Source: Tepidanaerobacter acetatoxydans Re1
GTDB lineage: Bacteria; Bacillota; Thermosediminibacteria; Thermosediminibacterales; Tepidanaerobacteraceae
DNA length: 64,000 nt
NCBI RefSeq assembly: GCF_000328765.2
Contig: NC_019954.2
Location: forward strand, 1,492,501 to 1,556,500
Direction: 5' to 3'
Part shown: piece after piece, positions 17,103 to 27,979 of the stretch
How positions within the stretch are numbered: position 1 is the stretch's first letter
Layout: every line of letters starts with the position of its first letter
The notes under the pieces: generated by a model
Told to the model about the DNA's origin: nothing
Database searches by the model: none
Seen by the model: only the letters and a program-made list of their open reading frames with translations
Program-made: the position numbers and the translations under genes

Positions 17103-17312
17103 TCATTGTTTTGCCCCGGGTTTAACCCGTTCTATAAGGATTTTTCCTGCATCAAGTTCAAATAATGCTATTGAAACAGGTTTTTTCGTGTTTACCTCTA
17201 CAAGTTCTTTTGCACCTTCTACCAGTTGGCGAGCTCTTTTAGCCGCTGCTACAGCAATAATATACTTACTGTCATATTTAGTTGTAAGAGAATCTATAGA
17301 TGGATACATCAT
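17103..17312 (-). CDS. rpoZ: RNA polymerase omega subunit
   Basis: A 69-residue subunit that assists assembly of the RNA polymerase beta' subunit. It has the typical N-terminus YPSIDSLTTKYDSKY and the AAAKRARQLVEG helix. The ATG overlaps the gmk stop by 4 nt and coaBC follows within 8 nt, the conserved order. Confidence 0.95.
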   Translation of the reverse strand: MMYPSIDSLTTKYDSKYIIAVAAAKRARQLVEGAKELVEVNTKKPVSIALFELDAGKILIERVKPGAKQ

Positions 17313-17926
17313 AATTGGCTTCCTCCCTTGATCTCCAAAAGTTTCTTTTTATTTCTTGACACCCTACATCTTTCGGCCAGGACTATAGATTGAAGCATTA
17401 AAGCTGCTGTATCCAAATCTTCGTTTATTATAACATAATCATAGTCAAAGGCTGCCTGAATTTCCTCTTTTGCGCACTTGAGCCTTAAATCAACAGAATC
17501 TTTAGTATCACTGCCTCTTTTTATGATGCGTTTTTCTAATTCTTCAATACTTGGAGGCGCTATAAATATGAAAATCCCTTCAGGATAGTTTTTTTTAACT
17601 TGAGCCGCACCCTGTATATCAATTTCGAGAATAACGTCCTTGCCTTCGCTAAGCTTTTTAATAACAACATCTTTTGGTGTGCCATAATAGTTAGTATATA
17701 CCTTAGCCCATTCTAAAAACTGTCCTTTTTTTATTTTATCTTCAAAGTTTTCATGACTCATAAAAATATAATTAACACCGTCTAACTCACCAGGCCTGGG
17801 TAACCTTGTAGTAGCAGATGTAGAAAGAAATACATCTTCAACTTTACTTACAAGTATATTACACAATGTTCCTTTGCCAACTCCTGAAGGACCTGATACC
17901 ACAATTAACATACCCTGTTCCCTCAT
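17309..17926 (-). CDS. gmk: guanylate kinase
   Basis: A 205-residue kinase converting GMP to GDP with ATP. It has P-loop SGPSGVGKGTL, STSATTRLPRPGELDGVNY (GMP site), YYGTP and the lid-region RGSDT. The ATG at 17926 lies 7 nt after AGAGGGG; a second in-frame ATG is 15 nt downstream. Confidence 0.98.
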   Translation of the reverse strand: MREQGMLIVVSGPSGVGKGTLCNILVSKVEDVFLSTSATTRLPRPGELDGVNYIFMSHENFEDKIKKGQFLEWAKVYTNYYGTPKDVVIKKLSEGKDVILEIDIQGAAQVKKNYPEGIFIFIAPPSIEELEKRIIKRGSDTKDSVDLRLKCAKEEIQAAFDYDYVIINEDLDTAALMLQSIVLAERCRVSRNKKKLLEIKGGSQL

Positions 17927-17937
17927 CGAAAACCCCT

Positions 17938-18228
17938 CTATTCGAAATTAGTTTCTTCTTCTTCAACTTCATCTTCTATCAAGTTTTTATTGCTACCCAA
18001 TCTATGAGCTACGGTTTCGGGTTGGATAGCAGATAAAACTACATGATCACTGTCTGTTATTATAACCGCACGGGTTCTCCGGCCGTACGTGGCATCTATA
18101 AGCATACCGCGGTCACGAGCCTCTTGTATTATTCGTTTTATAGGAGCTGATTCTGGGCTCACTATGGCTATTATTCTATTAGCCGATACTATATTCCCAA
18201 ATCCGATGTTAACAAGTTTAATGTCCAC
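17938..18228 (-). CDS. remA: extracellular matrix regulator RemA (DUF370)
   Basis: A 96-residue member of the RemA/DUF370 family, with [21 protein letters not shown], an [19 protein letters not shown] core and an acidic C-terminal tail. In B. subtilis RemA is an arc-shaped DNA-binding protein that activates biofilm matrix genes; here regulatory targets are unknown. It has the usual position between yicC and gmk. Confidence 0.94.
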   Translation of the reverse strand: MDIKLVNIGFGNIVSANRIIAIVSPESAPIKRIIQEARDRGMLIDATYGRRTRAVIITDSDHVVLSAIQPETVAHRLGSNKNLIEDEVEEEETNFE

Positions 18229-18246
18229 ACTAATACCTCCTGATTT

Positions 18247-19119
18247 TTACTCGATATTTTGAATTTGTTCTCGTATTTTCTCAAGTTCGCTCTTTATGTC
18301 AATAACTTCTTTGGAAATGCTGCAATCCAATGACTTGGCAGCTATTGTATTTACTTCTCGAAACATCTCCTGGGCAATAAAATCCATTTTTCTACCTACT
18401 GCTTCCTTAGAATTTACCAACTCTTTCATTTGATCTAGATGACTATTTAATCGAACTATTTCCTCGGTTATGCAAGCTTTTTCAGCAAATAATGCTACTT
18501 CCATCTCAATCCTTTGCTGATCAAGTGAAATGTCACTACAAAGCTGCTCCAGATTGAACATAAGTTTTTTTCTGTATTCGGCAGGAGCGACTTTTGCCAG
18601 TTCTTCTATTGATTTTGTCCTATTCTTAATAATTTCAAGTCTCTTATATAAATCCTTCCAGAGGTTTTCACCTTCCTTTTCCCGCATTTTAAATAAGTTT
18701 TCCAGTGCATCATCTATGGACGGCACTAAAGTACCCCAAAGCTCTTGTTCTGTAGGAAGTTCTTCTTCCACATTAAAAATATTTGGCATCAGAGAAAGTA
18801 GTGACAATGAAATCGGACCTTCAAAACCAATTTCATCTTTTAACTCTATCAATTTTTTATAGTAATTGTTAACAAGTATTTTGTCAATTTTTATATTCAC
18901 CGGAACGTTCTCGTTATACAAGTTAATAAATACATCGACCCTGCCTCGAACTATTTTCCCCTTAATATAATTTTTTATCTTCTCCTCCAGAAAAAGCCAA
19001 GGTTTTGGTAGTCTGACAAATATATCTAAAAATCTATGATTCACTGAACGAATTTCTACAATCCAGTGATATTTGCCAATATTTTCACCTCGACCATAGC
19101 CAGTCATGCTTTTAATCAT
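18247..19119 (-). CDS. YicC/YloC family endoribonuclease
   Basis: A 290-residue protein with the N-terminal signature MIKSMTGYGRGE and SVNHRFLDIFVRLP, a helical middle and the C-terminal MDFIAQEMFREVNTIAAKS. The family has endoribonuclease activity in E. coli and B. subtilis and is linked to RNA turnover. It is the first gene of the long minus-strand operon and directly follows the palindromic leader element. Confidence 0.95.
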   Translation of the reverse strand: MIKSMTGYGRGENIGKYHWIVEIRSVNHRFLDIFVRLPKPWLFLEEKIKNYIKGKIVRGRVDVFINLYNENVPVNIKIDKILVNNYYKKLIELKDEIGFEGPISLSLLSLMPNIFNVEEELPTEQELWGTLVPSIDDALENLFKMREKEGENLWKDLYKRLEIIKNRTKSIEELAKVAPAEYRKKLMFNLEQLCSDISLDQQRIEMEVALFAEKACITEEIVRLNSHLDQMKELVNSKEAVGRKMDFIAQEMFREVNTIAAKSLDCSISKEVIDIKSELEKIREQIQNIE

Positions 19120-19160
19120 TTTAAACCCCTTTTATTATTTGTGATAGATAATAAACCTAT

Positions 19161-19184
19161 TAAACCAGGGTTAACCCTGGTTTA
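19161..19184 (-). promoter_or_regulatory. 24-nt perfect palindrome in the yicC operon leader
   Basis: The half-site TAAACCAGGGTT is followed directly by its exact reverse complement. The element lies about 13-36 nt downstream of the transcription start predicted from the promoter at 19204-19232. As DNA it looks like a dimer operator; as RNA it would form a hairpin with little loop. There is no U-run after it, so simple termination is unlikely. Confidence 0.6.
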
Positions 19185-19203
19185 CTCAGTAATCGTCCAA
19201 ATT

Positions 19204-19232
19204 ATTATATCATTTAATTTTGTTTTAAACAA
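19204..19232 (-). promoter_or_regulatory. sigma-A-like promoter of the yicC operon
   Basis: Reading the minus strand: TTGTTT (19227-19232), a 17-nt spacer and TATAAT (19204-19209). It is the best candidate driving yicC through prkC. Confidence 0.75.
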
Positions 19233-19245
19233 TAATATACCCGCC

Positions 19246-19274
19246 TTCAAAAAGCCTTATTTTAGTGTTATACT
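19246..19274 (+). promoter_or_regulatory. sigma-A-like promoter of rqcH
   Basis: TTCAAA (19246-19251), a 17-nt spacer and TATACT (19269-19274), with a short leader before the AAGGAGG site of rqcH. It is divergent from the yicC promoter, with only about 14 bp between the two -35 boxes. Confidence 0.5.
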
Positions 19275-19298
19275 TAAACACGATAAGGAGGTTTTTCT

Positions 19299-21608
<2,310 letters not shown>

Positions 21609-21665
21609 CTAAATGTTCATATAGCAAAAAGCTATGGCAAAAATTATAATAAATTTCCTTAAGAT

Positions 21666-22592
21666 CTATTTATTTACTTTCCTGTTTCTTAATATATTCA
21701 ATATAAGACTCATATCATCTGGCAGTGGTGCTTCAAATTCCATATACTGATTATTGCTGGGATGGCAAAAGCCAAGTTTATACGCATGAAGTGCTTGCCC
21801 CTTTATTTCAAAGGGGACTTTTTTCCTTGAATAAATAGGGTCACCGACAATCGGATGACCGATAAATTTCATATGAACCCTTATTTGGTGCGTCCGACCG
21901 GTTTCAATAGCTACTTCAAGAAAAGTAAATTCATCAAATCTCTCTAACACTTTAAAATGCGTAATAGCTTCTTTTGAATTTTTTGTAGTAACTGCCATTT
22001 CTTTTCGTTTTATAGGGTGTCTTCCGATCGGAGCATTTATTGTAGCTTTATCTTCCTGAACCTTGCCCCACACTAAAGTTTGATAAACCTTTTTAACTTC
22101 TCGACTCTTGAGTTGTTTCGAAAGATTTATATGCGCAGTATCATTTTTTGCCACAACGATTACTCCGGAAGTATCTTTATCCAACCTGTGTACTATTCCC
22201 GGCCGCATTGTGCCTCCACGGGCAGACAAATCCTTGGTATGATTAAGAAGAGCATTAATGAGTGTGCCTGAATAGTTTCCCGGAGCCGGGTAAACTACCA
22301 TACCTCTGGGTTTATTTATAACAACAATATCCCTATCCTCAAAAATAATGTCCAATGGTATATCCTCTGGGTCTATCAAAGGCTGCAAAGCTTGAGGAAC
22401 AGTAACAATTATTTGGTCTTCTTGCCTTAACCTATAATTAGGTTTTACAATAGAGCCATTTACCTTTATCCAACCTTCAACTATACCCTTTTTTAAAAAG
22501 CTTCGGGAATCTTGCAGTTTATCAGCTAAAAAAATGTCTAGTCGTTTTTTTTCGTCATCTCTCGTTACTGTAAATGCATATTTATTATCCAA
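21666..22592 (-). CDS. 23S rRNA pseudouridine synthase, RluD family
   Basis: A 308-residue RluA-family enzyme with an N-terminal S4 RNA-binding domain (about 14-75) and the catalytic motif GIVHRLDKDTSGVIVVAK, where the Asp is the nucleophile. EVAIETGRTHQIRVHM is also typical. It likely makes pseudouridines in helix 69 of 23S rRNA. It begins 4 nt after lspA, so they are cotranscribed. Confidence 0.95.
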   Translation of the reverse strand: MDNKYAFTVTRDDEKKRLDIFLADKLQDSRSFLKKGIVEGWIKVNGSIVKPNYRLRQEDQIIVTVPQALQPLIDPEDIPLDIIFEDRDIVVINKPRGMVVYPAPGNYSGTLINALLNHTKDLSARGGTMRPGIVHRLDKDTSGVIVVAKNDTAHINLSKQLKSREVKKVYQTLVWGKVQEDKATINAPIGRHPIKRKEMAVTTKNSKEAITHFKVLERFDEFTFLEVAIETGRTHQIRVHMKFIGHPIVGDPIYSRKKVPFEIKGQALHAYKLGFCHPSNNQYMEFEAPLPDDMSLILNILRNRKVNK

Positions 22593-22595
22593 GAC

Positions 22596-23057
22596 TTACC
22601 TCCTATTTTTGCTCTGCAAGCTTCCCGGCTCTGCACGAAAAGTTATAAGATATGCCAAAATTAAAGTACCTACAACTATAGCACAATCTGCTATATTAAA
22701 AACCGGCCAAATCCTAAAATCTAAAAAATCAACTACGTAACCATATCTTAACCTGTCGATGAGATTCCCTACAGCTCCGCCAAGAACCATAGCCATAGCT
22801 ATTCCGAGAATTTTTTCTTTGATTGGATATTTAATCATTATAAATATAATTATTAATGTAATAATAACTGAAACCGCAGCAAAGAAAAATATCTTGCCTT
22901 TTAAAATACTAAAAGCTGCACCTGTATTTTGTACATAAGTTATGTGGAAAATATTTTTTATAACAGGAATTGAATCATATGGTTCCATTTTTCGTTGTAC
23001 AAAATATTTCGTTACCATATCAGCTGCCAAAATAACTATACTCAAAATAATATACAA
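22596..23057 (-). CDS. lspA: lipoprotein signal peptidase (signal peptidase II)
   Basis: A 153-residue membrane aspartic protease with four hydrophobic segments. The catalytic pair lies in VVDFLDF (Asp110) and NIADCAI (Asp124), with GGAVGNLIDRLRYGYVVD between. It cleaves signal peptides of diacylglyceryl-prolipoproteins. Its promoter is visible directly upstream. Confidence 0.97.
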   Translation of the reverse strand: MYIILSIVILAADMVTKYFVQRKMEPYDSIPVIKNIFHITYVQNTGAAFSILKGKIFFFAAVSVIITLIIIFIMIKYPIKEKILGIAMAMVLGGAVGNLIDRLRYGYVVDFLDFRIWPVFNIADCAIVVGTLILAYLITFRAEPGSLQSKNRR

Positions 23058-23090
23058 AACTGCTACCCTCCACAGCTTGCGTTTTTTTCA

Positions 23091-23119
23091 ATTATATAAT
23101 ACACTGTTTTAAACTTCAA
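23091..23119 (-). promoter_or_regulatory. sigma-A-like promoter of lspA-rluD-pyrR
   Basis: On the minus strand: TTGAAG (23114-23119), a 17-nt spacer and TATAAT (23091-23096), just after the terminator of the preceding gene. Confidence 0.7.
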
Positions 23120-23120
23120 T

Positions 23121-23146
23121 GCAAAAAATGCCCATATAAGGGCATC
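23121..23146 (-). terminator. terminator of the division cluster transcript
   Basis: ATGCCC (23128-23133) and GGGCAT (23140-23145) form a hairpin followed on the minus strand by TTTTTTGC. It lies directly at the end of the DksA-like gene. Confidence 0.75.
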
Positions 23147-23787
23147 TATTTCCCAAATTCATTTTTATCATCTTCATCAGGGTCTTCTTCATCTATAATA
23201 CTATCGATCCTCTCTACTATACCTCTCTTTTCATCGCTATCAACATATGTTTCATTATAGTAAGCCGCCTCGTTAGGTACATCTTGAGGGCCATCAGATG
23301 TACCATATCTTGCTACATCTTGCCATGCATCTTCACCATCATACTCTATTTCACCGGTGCCATCAAGAAAACTTCTGACGAAAGGAAAATTGAGTACTTC
23401 TTCTTCAATAGGTCGTTTACTATGGTCACCAGGCTTTTCTTCCGACTTTTTACAGTCTACGCAAAAGGTCGTATAAGGTAAGGCTTTTAACCTCTCTTCT
23501 TCAATTATTTTTCCGCATCTTTCGCATCTCCCATAAGTTCCGTTACTAATTCTATCCAATGCATGATTGACCTTCATTAATAAGAGCTTTGCATTTCCTT
23601 TTAAACCTTGATCTTTTTCCCGTTCAAATGTTTCGGCACCTAAATCTGCAGGATGATTATCATACCCTGAAAGTTCACCTACAGACTCTTTTAATGACTC
23701 ATTGCTGTACTTTGTCAAGTTGTCTATTTGTTTCTCTAGTTCGTTTTTAAGCTTTTCGAGTTCGCTCTTAAAATAGTTTAGGCGCAA
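23146..23787 (-). CDS. TraR/DksA-type zinc-finger protein (YteA-like)
   Basis: A 213-residue protein with a coiled-coil N-terminus (1-40), NHPADLGAETFEREKD, and a C4 zinc finger made of CERCGK and CVDCKK (about 88-113), like DksA. The long acidic C-terminal extension (about 120-213, ending in a Glu/Asp-rich stretch) is typical of the YteA family of Firmicutes. The role is unproven; RNA polymerase binding is inferred from the finger. It ends the division-gene operon. Confidence 0.88.
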   Translation of the reverse strand: MRLNYFKSELEKLKNELEKQIDNLTKYSNESLKESVGELSGYDNHPADLGAETFEREKDQGLKGNAKLLLMKVNHALDRISNGTYGRCERCGKIIEEERLKALPYTTFCVDCKKSEEKPGDHSKRPIEEEVLNFPFVRSFLDGTGEIEYDGEDAWQDVARYGTSDGPQDVPNEAAYYNETYVDSDEKRGIVERIDSIIDEEDPDEDDKNEFGK

Positions 23788-23811
23788 GCATTGACCTCCT
23801 TATTTTTAATG

Positions 23812-24114
23812 TTATCGTATAGAAATTTGTTTCTGGACAATCTCTACTATATCTGCAATAAATGTTCCTATAATTGGTAATTTCAAAATTACCATGCGTT
23901 GAAGTATATAGATAACAAAAGCACCCAAAAGGGTGAATCCTACGGCCATGCCGAAACCCCTAGCAATACCACCTAAGAAATTAACGTAGAGCACTTTTTT
24001 TGGATCTCTTAAAATTTCCAAATATTCCGCCAAGTTGAGTTTTTCTATTCTTATTGAAAGCTCATCGATTTTTTGACTTAAATCCTCAAAAATCTTTTCA
24101 TTCTTATCACTCAT
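23812..24114 (-). CDS. DUF5665 membrane protein
   Basis: A 100-residue protein with an N-terminal coiled coil (about 5-30), the segment AEYLEILRDPKKVLYVNFLGGIARG and one long hydrophobic region (about 50-75). It matches the clostridial family I know as DUF5665, of unknown function. It lies between divIVA and the DksA-like gene. Confidence 0.8.
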   Translation of the reverse strand: MSDKNEKIFEDLSQKIDELSIRIEKLNLAEYLEILRDPKKVLYVNFLGGIARGFGMAVGFTLLGAFVIYILQRMVILKLPIIGTFIADIVEIVQKQISIR

Positions 24115-24181
24115 AAGGGTTCCCTCTAAAATAATTTATCCAAACAAGGTTTTTTTATTCCAGAATTTTAGTTTTTATAGA

Positions 24182-24805
24182 CTATTCTTCTTTTAAAAGG
24201 CTTATCTCACCTATATTACTTCTCTCATCAGGTGTTTCTTCGCTTAATGTTTCTTCAGCTGATACTTCTGCAGTAAATGCTTGCTCATCGCCCTTGTCAT
24301 CAGCAGCCGCAGCGTCCGAGATAGATACCCTCAAATCCGAAACATTATTACTAAATATATCCAGCTTCAGGCAGTCTAGGTAATCCAATTGAGATTGGAG
24401 AAAATTCTTAAATCTCGTTTTGTATAAATAAAACTGCCTTATTAATTCTTCGTTTTGATTATTTATTTGATTAGTTTTTTCCTCAGCACGCCGTAATATT
24501 TTATCCGCTTGCATAGATGCCTGCTTTAATATTATTTCCCTTTCTTTCTGTGCATTTATCTTAACCTCTTCAGCAGTTTTTTCGGCTAAAACAAGGGTGT
24601 TTTTTAATGTAGCTTCAATTTCTTTATAGCTTTGTATTTTTCCCTCTAAAAATTCAATTTGTTCTTTTAAATCTTTATTTTCCTTATATATTTTCTCGTA
24701 ATTCTCTGTTAACCTTTCTAGAAACTCGTCCACTTCTTCCTTGTTATAGCCTCTCATAGATTTACTGAATTCTTTTTTTTGAATTTCCAACGGTGAAATA
24801 TCCAC
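24182..24805 (-). CDS. divIVA: cell division protein DivIVA
   Basis: A 207-residue coiled-coil protein that binds negatively curved membrane at poles and septa. The N-terminal lipid-binding domain reads PLEIQKKEFSKSMRGYNKEE; a long coiled coil (about 30-130) follows and an acidic tail ends the protein. It sits with yggT and sepF as in other Firmicutes. Confidence 0.94.
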   Translation of the reverse strand: MDISPLEIQKKEFSKSMRGYNKEEVDEFLERLTENYEKIYKENKDLKEQIEFLEGKIQSYKEIEATLKNTLVLAEKTAEEVKINAQKEREIILKQASMQADKILRRAEEKTNQINNQNEELIRQFYLYKTRFKNFLQSQLDYLDCLKLDIFSNNVSDLRVSISDAAAADDKGDEQAFTAEVSAEETLSEETPDERSNIGEISLLKEE

Positions 24806-24817
24806 TATGTCATCTCC

Positions 24818-25096
24818 TTACCAAAGAATCGCTAACAATAATCTGATGATAATTCCTCGTAAAACATCCAGAAAAAGCAAGGCTAATATAGGCGAAAAAT
24901 CTAGATAGTAGCCAGGACCCCTAGGTATAAATTTTTCTAAAAAAGATCTGAACGGAAACAGAATAGGCTCCGTAATTTGATAAATAACTCTATAAATATT
25001 TGAATTAATCGGATTTGGGAAAAATGATAAAACAATCCGTATCGTAATCATAAAATAGAGAAACTGAAAGAACATATTAACTATCTTTAATAGCAA
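24818..25096 (-). CDS. YggT family membrane protein (YlmG)
   Basis: A 92-residue membrane protein with two hydrophobic segments and the family motif IRIVLSFFPNPINSNIYRVIYQITEPILFPFR. The function is unknown; it is linked to division and envelope biogenesis by its steady position between sepF and divIVA. Confidence 0.92.
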   Translation of the reverse strand: MLLKIVNMFFQFLYFMITIRIVLSFFPNPINSNIYRVIYQITEPILFPFRSFLEKFIPRGPGYYLDFSPILALLFLDVLRGIIIRLLLAILW

Positions 25097-25109
25097 AATC
25101 TCACACCTC

Positions 25110-25553
25110 TCATTTTGAAATTAGAGATGATTTTTCCAAGTTGTATTCTTCCATATCAACTCCGGAAACATCTATATTGTCTGGTGCAAAAACAAATATT
25201 CCTGAGCCTATTTTCCTCGCAGTTCCGTTTAGTGCGTAAATACTACCCGCCATAAAATCCAATATTCGCTTTGCGTTTTCCTTATCTAGTTTTTCTAAAT
25301 TCACTATAGCTGCTCTTCGATTCTTTACTTCGTCAGTTATTTCACGAACTTCTTCAAATGAACTGGGTTTAAATATTACCATTTTATTCTTACTTGTTTG
25401 ATGAATATTAATGACTCGACTTGCAGGTTTTTGCTCAGGCCTTACAATATAAGGCTCATAATTTTCTTTTTCCGGTTCTTCAGGCATTTCATCTTGGATG
25501 CCCAAAAAATACAACACTTTTTCAAAAAACGTTTTTGTGTTCATTTTTATCAC
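25110..25553 (-). CDS. sepF: cell division protein SepF
   Basis: A 147-residue protein with an N-terminal membrane-binding amphipathic region (MNTKTFFEKVLYFLG), a linker and the SepF core: IFKPSSFEEVREITDEVKNRR, AIVNLEKLDKENAKRILDFMAGSIYAL and GIFVFAPDNIDVSG. It organises FtsZ filaments into rings and can replace FtsA as an anchor. Confidence 0.96.
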   Translation of the reverse strand: MIKMNTKTFFEKVLYFLGIQDEMPEEPEKENYEPYIVRPEQKPASRVINIHQTSKNKMVIFKPSSFEEVREITDEVKNRRAAIVNLEKLDKENAKRILDFMAGSIYALNGTARKIGSGIFVFAPDNIDVSGVDMEEYNLEKSSLISK

Positions 25554-25562
25554 CTCTTAAAG

Positions 25563-26255
25563 TTATTTTTCCCTAACCCCAAAAATACCGGTCCCAATCC
25601 TAACCATATTTGCCCCTTCTTCAACAGCCACTTCAAAATCATTGCTCATTCCCATAGATAAATATTCCATATTTACATTATCAATATGTGTTTGCTTTAT
25701 ATTTTTAAAAATTTCTCTTAATTGCCGAAAATACGGCCTTACATCTTCTGGATTTTGCTTAAAAGGAGCTATTGCCATTAAACCTCTAACCCTTAAATTT
25801 GGAAATAAGGCAATCTTTTCTATAAAGCTTTTAGTATTATCCGGATCTACTCCATACTTTGTTTTTTCTCTGCCAATATTTACTTGAACCAGGACATCGA
25901 CTGTTTGTTGTATCTGCTCGGCTCTTTTTTGTATTTCTTCAGCCAGTGGCAAACTATCGATTGACTGAATCATAGAAAATAAGCCAAGCGCCATCTTCAC
26001 TTTATTTCTTTGTAAATGACCTATTAAATGCCATTGAACATTTCCATTTACCAATTCCTTTTTATCGCGGGCTTCCTGAACTCTGTTTTCACCTAATAAA
26101 ACAAGACCGCTGTCAACCGCTTTTTGAATAATTTCAGGTGGAATTGTTTTTGTAACTGCTACTATATCAATATTTTCAGGGTTTCTACCCGCTCGCTCTG
26201 CAGCAAATTTTATTCTTGATTTGATGTTTGCAATATTTTCTTCTAATAAAGACAT
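25563..26255 (-). CDS. YggS family pyridoxal phosphate homeostasis protein
   Basis: A 230-residue single-domain PLP-binding protein of the alanine racemase fold. The PLP Lys lies in DIVAVTKTIPPEII; LLGENRVQEARDK, WHLIGHLQRNK, and LRVRGLMAI follow, with the phosphate-binding GTGIFG at the C-terminus. It modulates the PLP pool. It corresponds to ylmE next to sepF. Confidence 0.96.
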   Translation of the reverse strand: MSLLEENIANIKSRIKFAAERAGRNPENIDIVAVTKTIPPEIIQKAVDSGLVLLGENRVQEARDKKELVNGNVQWHLIGHLQRNKVKMALGLFSMIQSIDSLPLAEEIQKRAEQIQQTVDVLVQVNIGREKTKYGVDPDNTKSFIEKIALFPNLRVRGLMAIAPFKQNPEDVRPYFRQLREIFKNIKQTHIDNVNMEYLSMGMSNDFEVAVEEGANMVRIGTGIFGVREK

Positions 26256-26266
26256 GCTATCCCCTC

Positions 26267-27454
26267 TTATTTTTTTAGTAAAATTTTATCTCCTGGTTTT
26301 AATCCATTTATAATTATATTATTTTCATTGCGAGCTGTGATTTCTATAGGTTTAAATTGTTTTTTACCTTGTTCTATTATATATACCCCTTCCTTTCCTT
26401 CATTAAAAAACAAACCAGTTGAAGGTATTATGTTACCCGTATAAGTTCCGGTAACAACAAATACTTTTATTTTCCTCGAGTCTAGAAGACTATCTAAGCC
26501 TGTATTAACTAAAAAAAAGCCTATAGACCCGTCTTCGCTAATATTTATCAGCTTTGCTTTTATTTTTTCATTGCCATCATTACCATCGAGCAATTTTATA
26601 TAGTAACTTCTTCCTTCCTCCATTTGATGTTCTAGCTTAAGTGCTAAATACCAAGTGAAATTATCTATTATTTTGACTACGGCTTGGTTTGTTTTGATGA
26701 TTGCTGATAAATCCCTATCACTTGAATCATCGCTTACAGCTTGCAATTGAGAATAGGTAAGTTCTCCAAGCGTATCAGCAACCAGCAAGTCTTCAAAACC
26801 ATCTATATTTAGGCTTACTATCCCTGCAATGGGAGCATAAACTACCGTGTCAGATTCATTTAATACATTTTTTAACTTCTCCAATTGTTCTTGTAAGACA
26901 TCTATATTAGCTTTATTGGAATCAATTTTTTCCTGTTTTTCTTCTCTTAGTCTGGTCAGCTCATCTTCCAGTAATTTCGCCTTGCCGGAATCACTAATAT
27001 CTGTGGCATCTTTTAGTTTTTGGGTAATATCTTCGATGGATTTGTTAATTAGATTTAAAGATATCGATGAAGTATCCTCACTATCTTTTAAGGATTTTAT
27101 TTTATCTTCAATTTCAGTTATTTCTTGCAGATAAATCTCTTTTTTTCTGGCATCTGTAGTAACTCTAAAAACCGGCGCACCTACCCTAACTCTTTCGCCC
27201 GAATCTACTAGCAATTCCAATTTGCCATTTGTCGGCGATAAAAGCACTTTTTCATTTTTTATAATAACAGCATCAGAAAAAAAACCTTTATCAATCGTTC
27301 CTTTTGACACTACATATGTTTTTATATGTAAAAAATGATAGGCAGCAAAAATTATGATTCCAATAAAAAATAAAATCAGGATAGAACGCACTCTTAAAAA
27401 AAACGATTTTTTAGGCTTTAAATATATCACCTTTTTATTAGAATTCTGATGCAT
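26267..27454 (-). CDS. HlyD/membrane-fusion-type envelope protein
   Basis: A 395-residue protein with an N-terminal membrane segment (about 20-42), a biotinyl-lipoyl-like region (LLVDSGERVRVGAPVFRV), a coiled-coil hairpin (about 95-185), the return strand VVYAPIAGIVSLNIDGFE and a C-terminal barrel ending GLKPGDKILLK. This is the architecture of HlyD adaptors, but no transporter gene is nearby. It heads the yggS-sepF-yggT-divIVA cluster, a recurring clostridial arrangement as far as I recall, so a role in envelope or division is a guess. Confidence 0.85.
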   Translation of the reverse strand: MHQNSNKKVIYLKPKKSFFLRVRSILILFFIGIIIFAAYHFLHIKTYVVSKGTIDKGFFSDAVIIKNEKVLLSPTNGKLELLVDSGERVRVGAPVFRVTTDARKKEIYLQEITEIEDKIKSLKDSEDTSSISLNLINKSIEDITQKLKDATDISDSGKAKLLEDELTRLREEKQEKIDSNKANIDVLQEQLEKLKNVLNESDTVVYAPIAGIVSLNIDGFEDLLVADTLGELTYSQLQAVSDDSSDRDLSAIIKTNQAVVKIIDNFTWYLALKLEHQMEEGRSYYIKLLDGNDGNEKIKAKLINISEDGSIGFFLVNTGLDSLLDSRKIKVFVVTGTYTGNIIPSTGLFFNEGKEGVYIIEQGKKQFKPIEITARNENNIIINGLKPGDKILLKK

Positions 27455-27611
27455 CTTTCAAATCACCTTTTTGGGCAAAATACCAAGCAGACTTTATTAA
27501 GTATGCGCTTTACAGTAAACTAAGCTATTATTTTATATGTTCTCCAAAAATAGGCATAATCCTCTTTTTAAGATTACTGCAGTTAAAAAAATAAAGCAAA
27601 AATTTAACGTT

Positions 27612-27648
27612 AAAAAGCCGCTTACCGGAAACGAGGTAAACGGCTTAC
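27612..27648 (-). terminator. terminator after tRNA-Pro
   Basis: AAGCCG...CGGCTT with an inner TTACC/GGTAA stem and one mismatch, followed on the minus strand by TTTTT. It lies about 110 nt beyond the tRNA 3' end. Confidence 0.7.
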
Positions 27649-27753
27649 ACTAAATTTCTATTAAAACTATCCTTGCACTTAAAAATAGCACTTTCTCAAT
27701 CATAAGATCTTAGTCTATAGATAACTTCTATAATCCTTAATAATTAAAGAAAC

Positions 27754-27830
27754 TGGTCTGAGTGGGGGGACTTGAACCCCCGGCCTCTAGAACCCCATTC
27801 TAGCGCGCTACCAAACTGCGCCACACCCAG
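27754..27830 (-). tRNA. tRNA-Pro (anticodon GGG)
   Basis: The minus strand from 27830 folds as a full cloverleaf of 77 nt. The acceptor CTGGGTG pairs with CACTCAG, the anticodon stem is CTAGA/TCTAG around loop ATGGGGT with T33 and anticodon GGG, and the T-arm is GGGGG-TTCAAGT-CCCCC. CCA is encoded at 27754-27756. It reads CCC and CCU codons. Confidence 0.97.
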
Positions 27831-27852
27831 ATTCTTTCAAATAGCATATATT

Positions 27853-27881
27853 ATTATAAAGCATAGACTTGGTAATTTCAA
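27853..27881 (-). promoter_or_regulatory. promoter of tRNA-Pro
   Basis: Minus strand: TTGAAA (27876-27881), a 17-nt spacer and TATAAT (27853-27858), about 20 nt before the mature 5' end. Confidence 0.75.
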
Positions 27882-27979
27882 GTCCTTTAAATAATTTTAT
27901 GGTTTTTCAAGATGATTTACTTTGCCGGGTCACTAAATGATTGCTTCGTATGAATAATAAAGAAGCTATACCCAACTAT

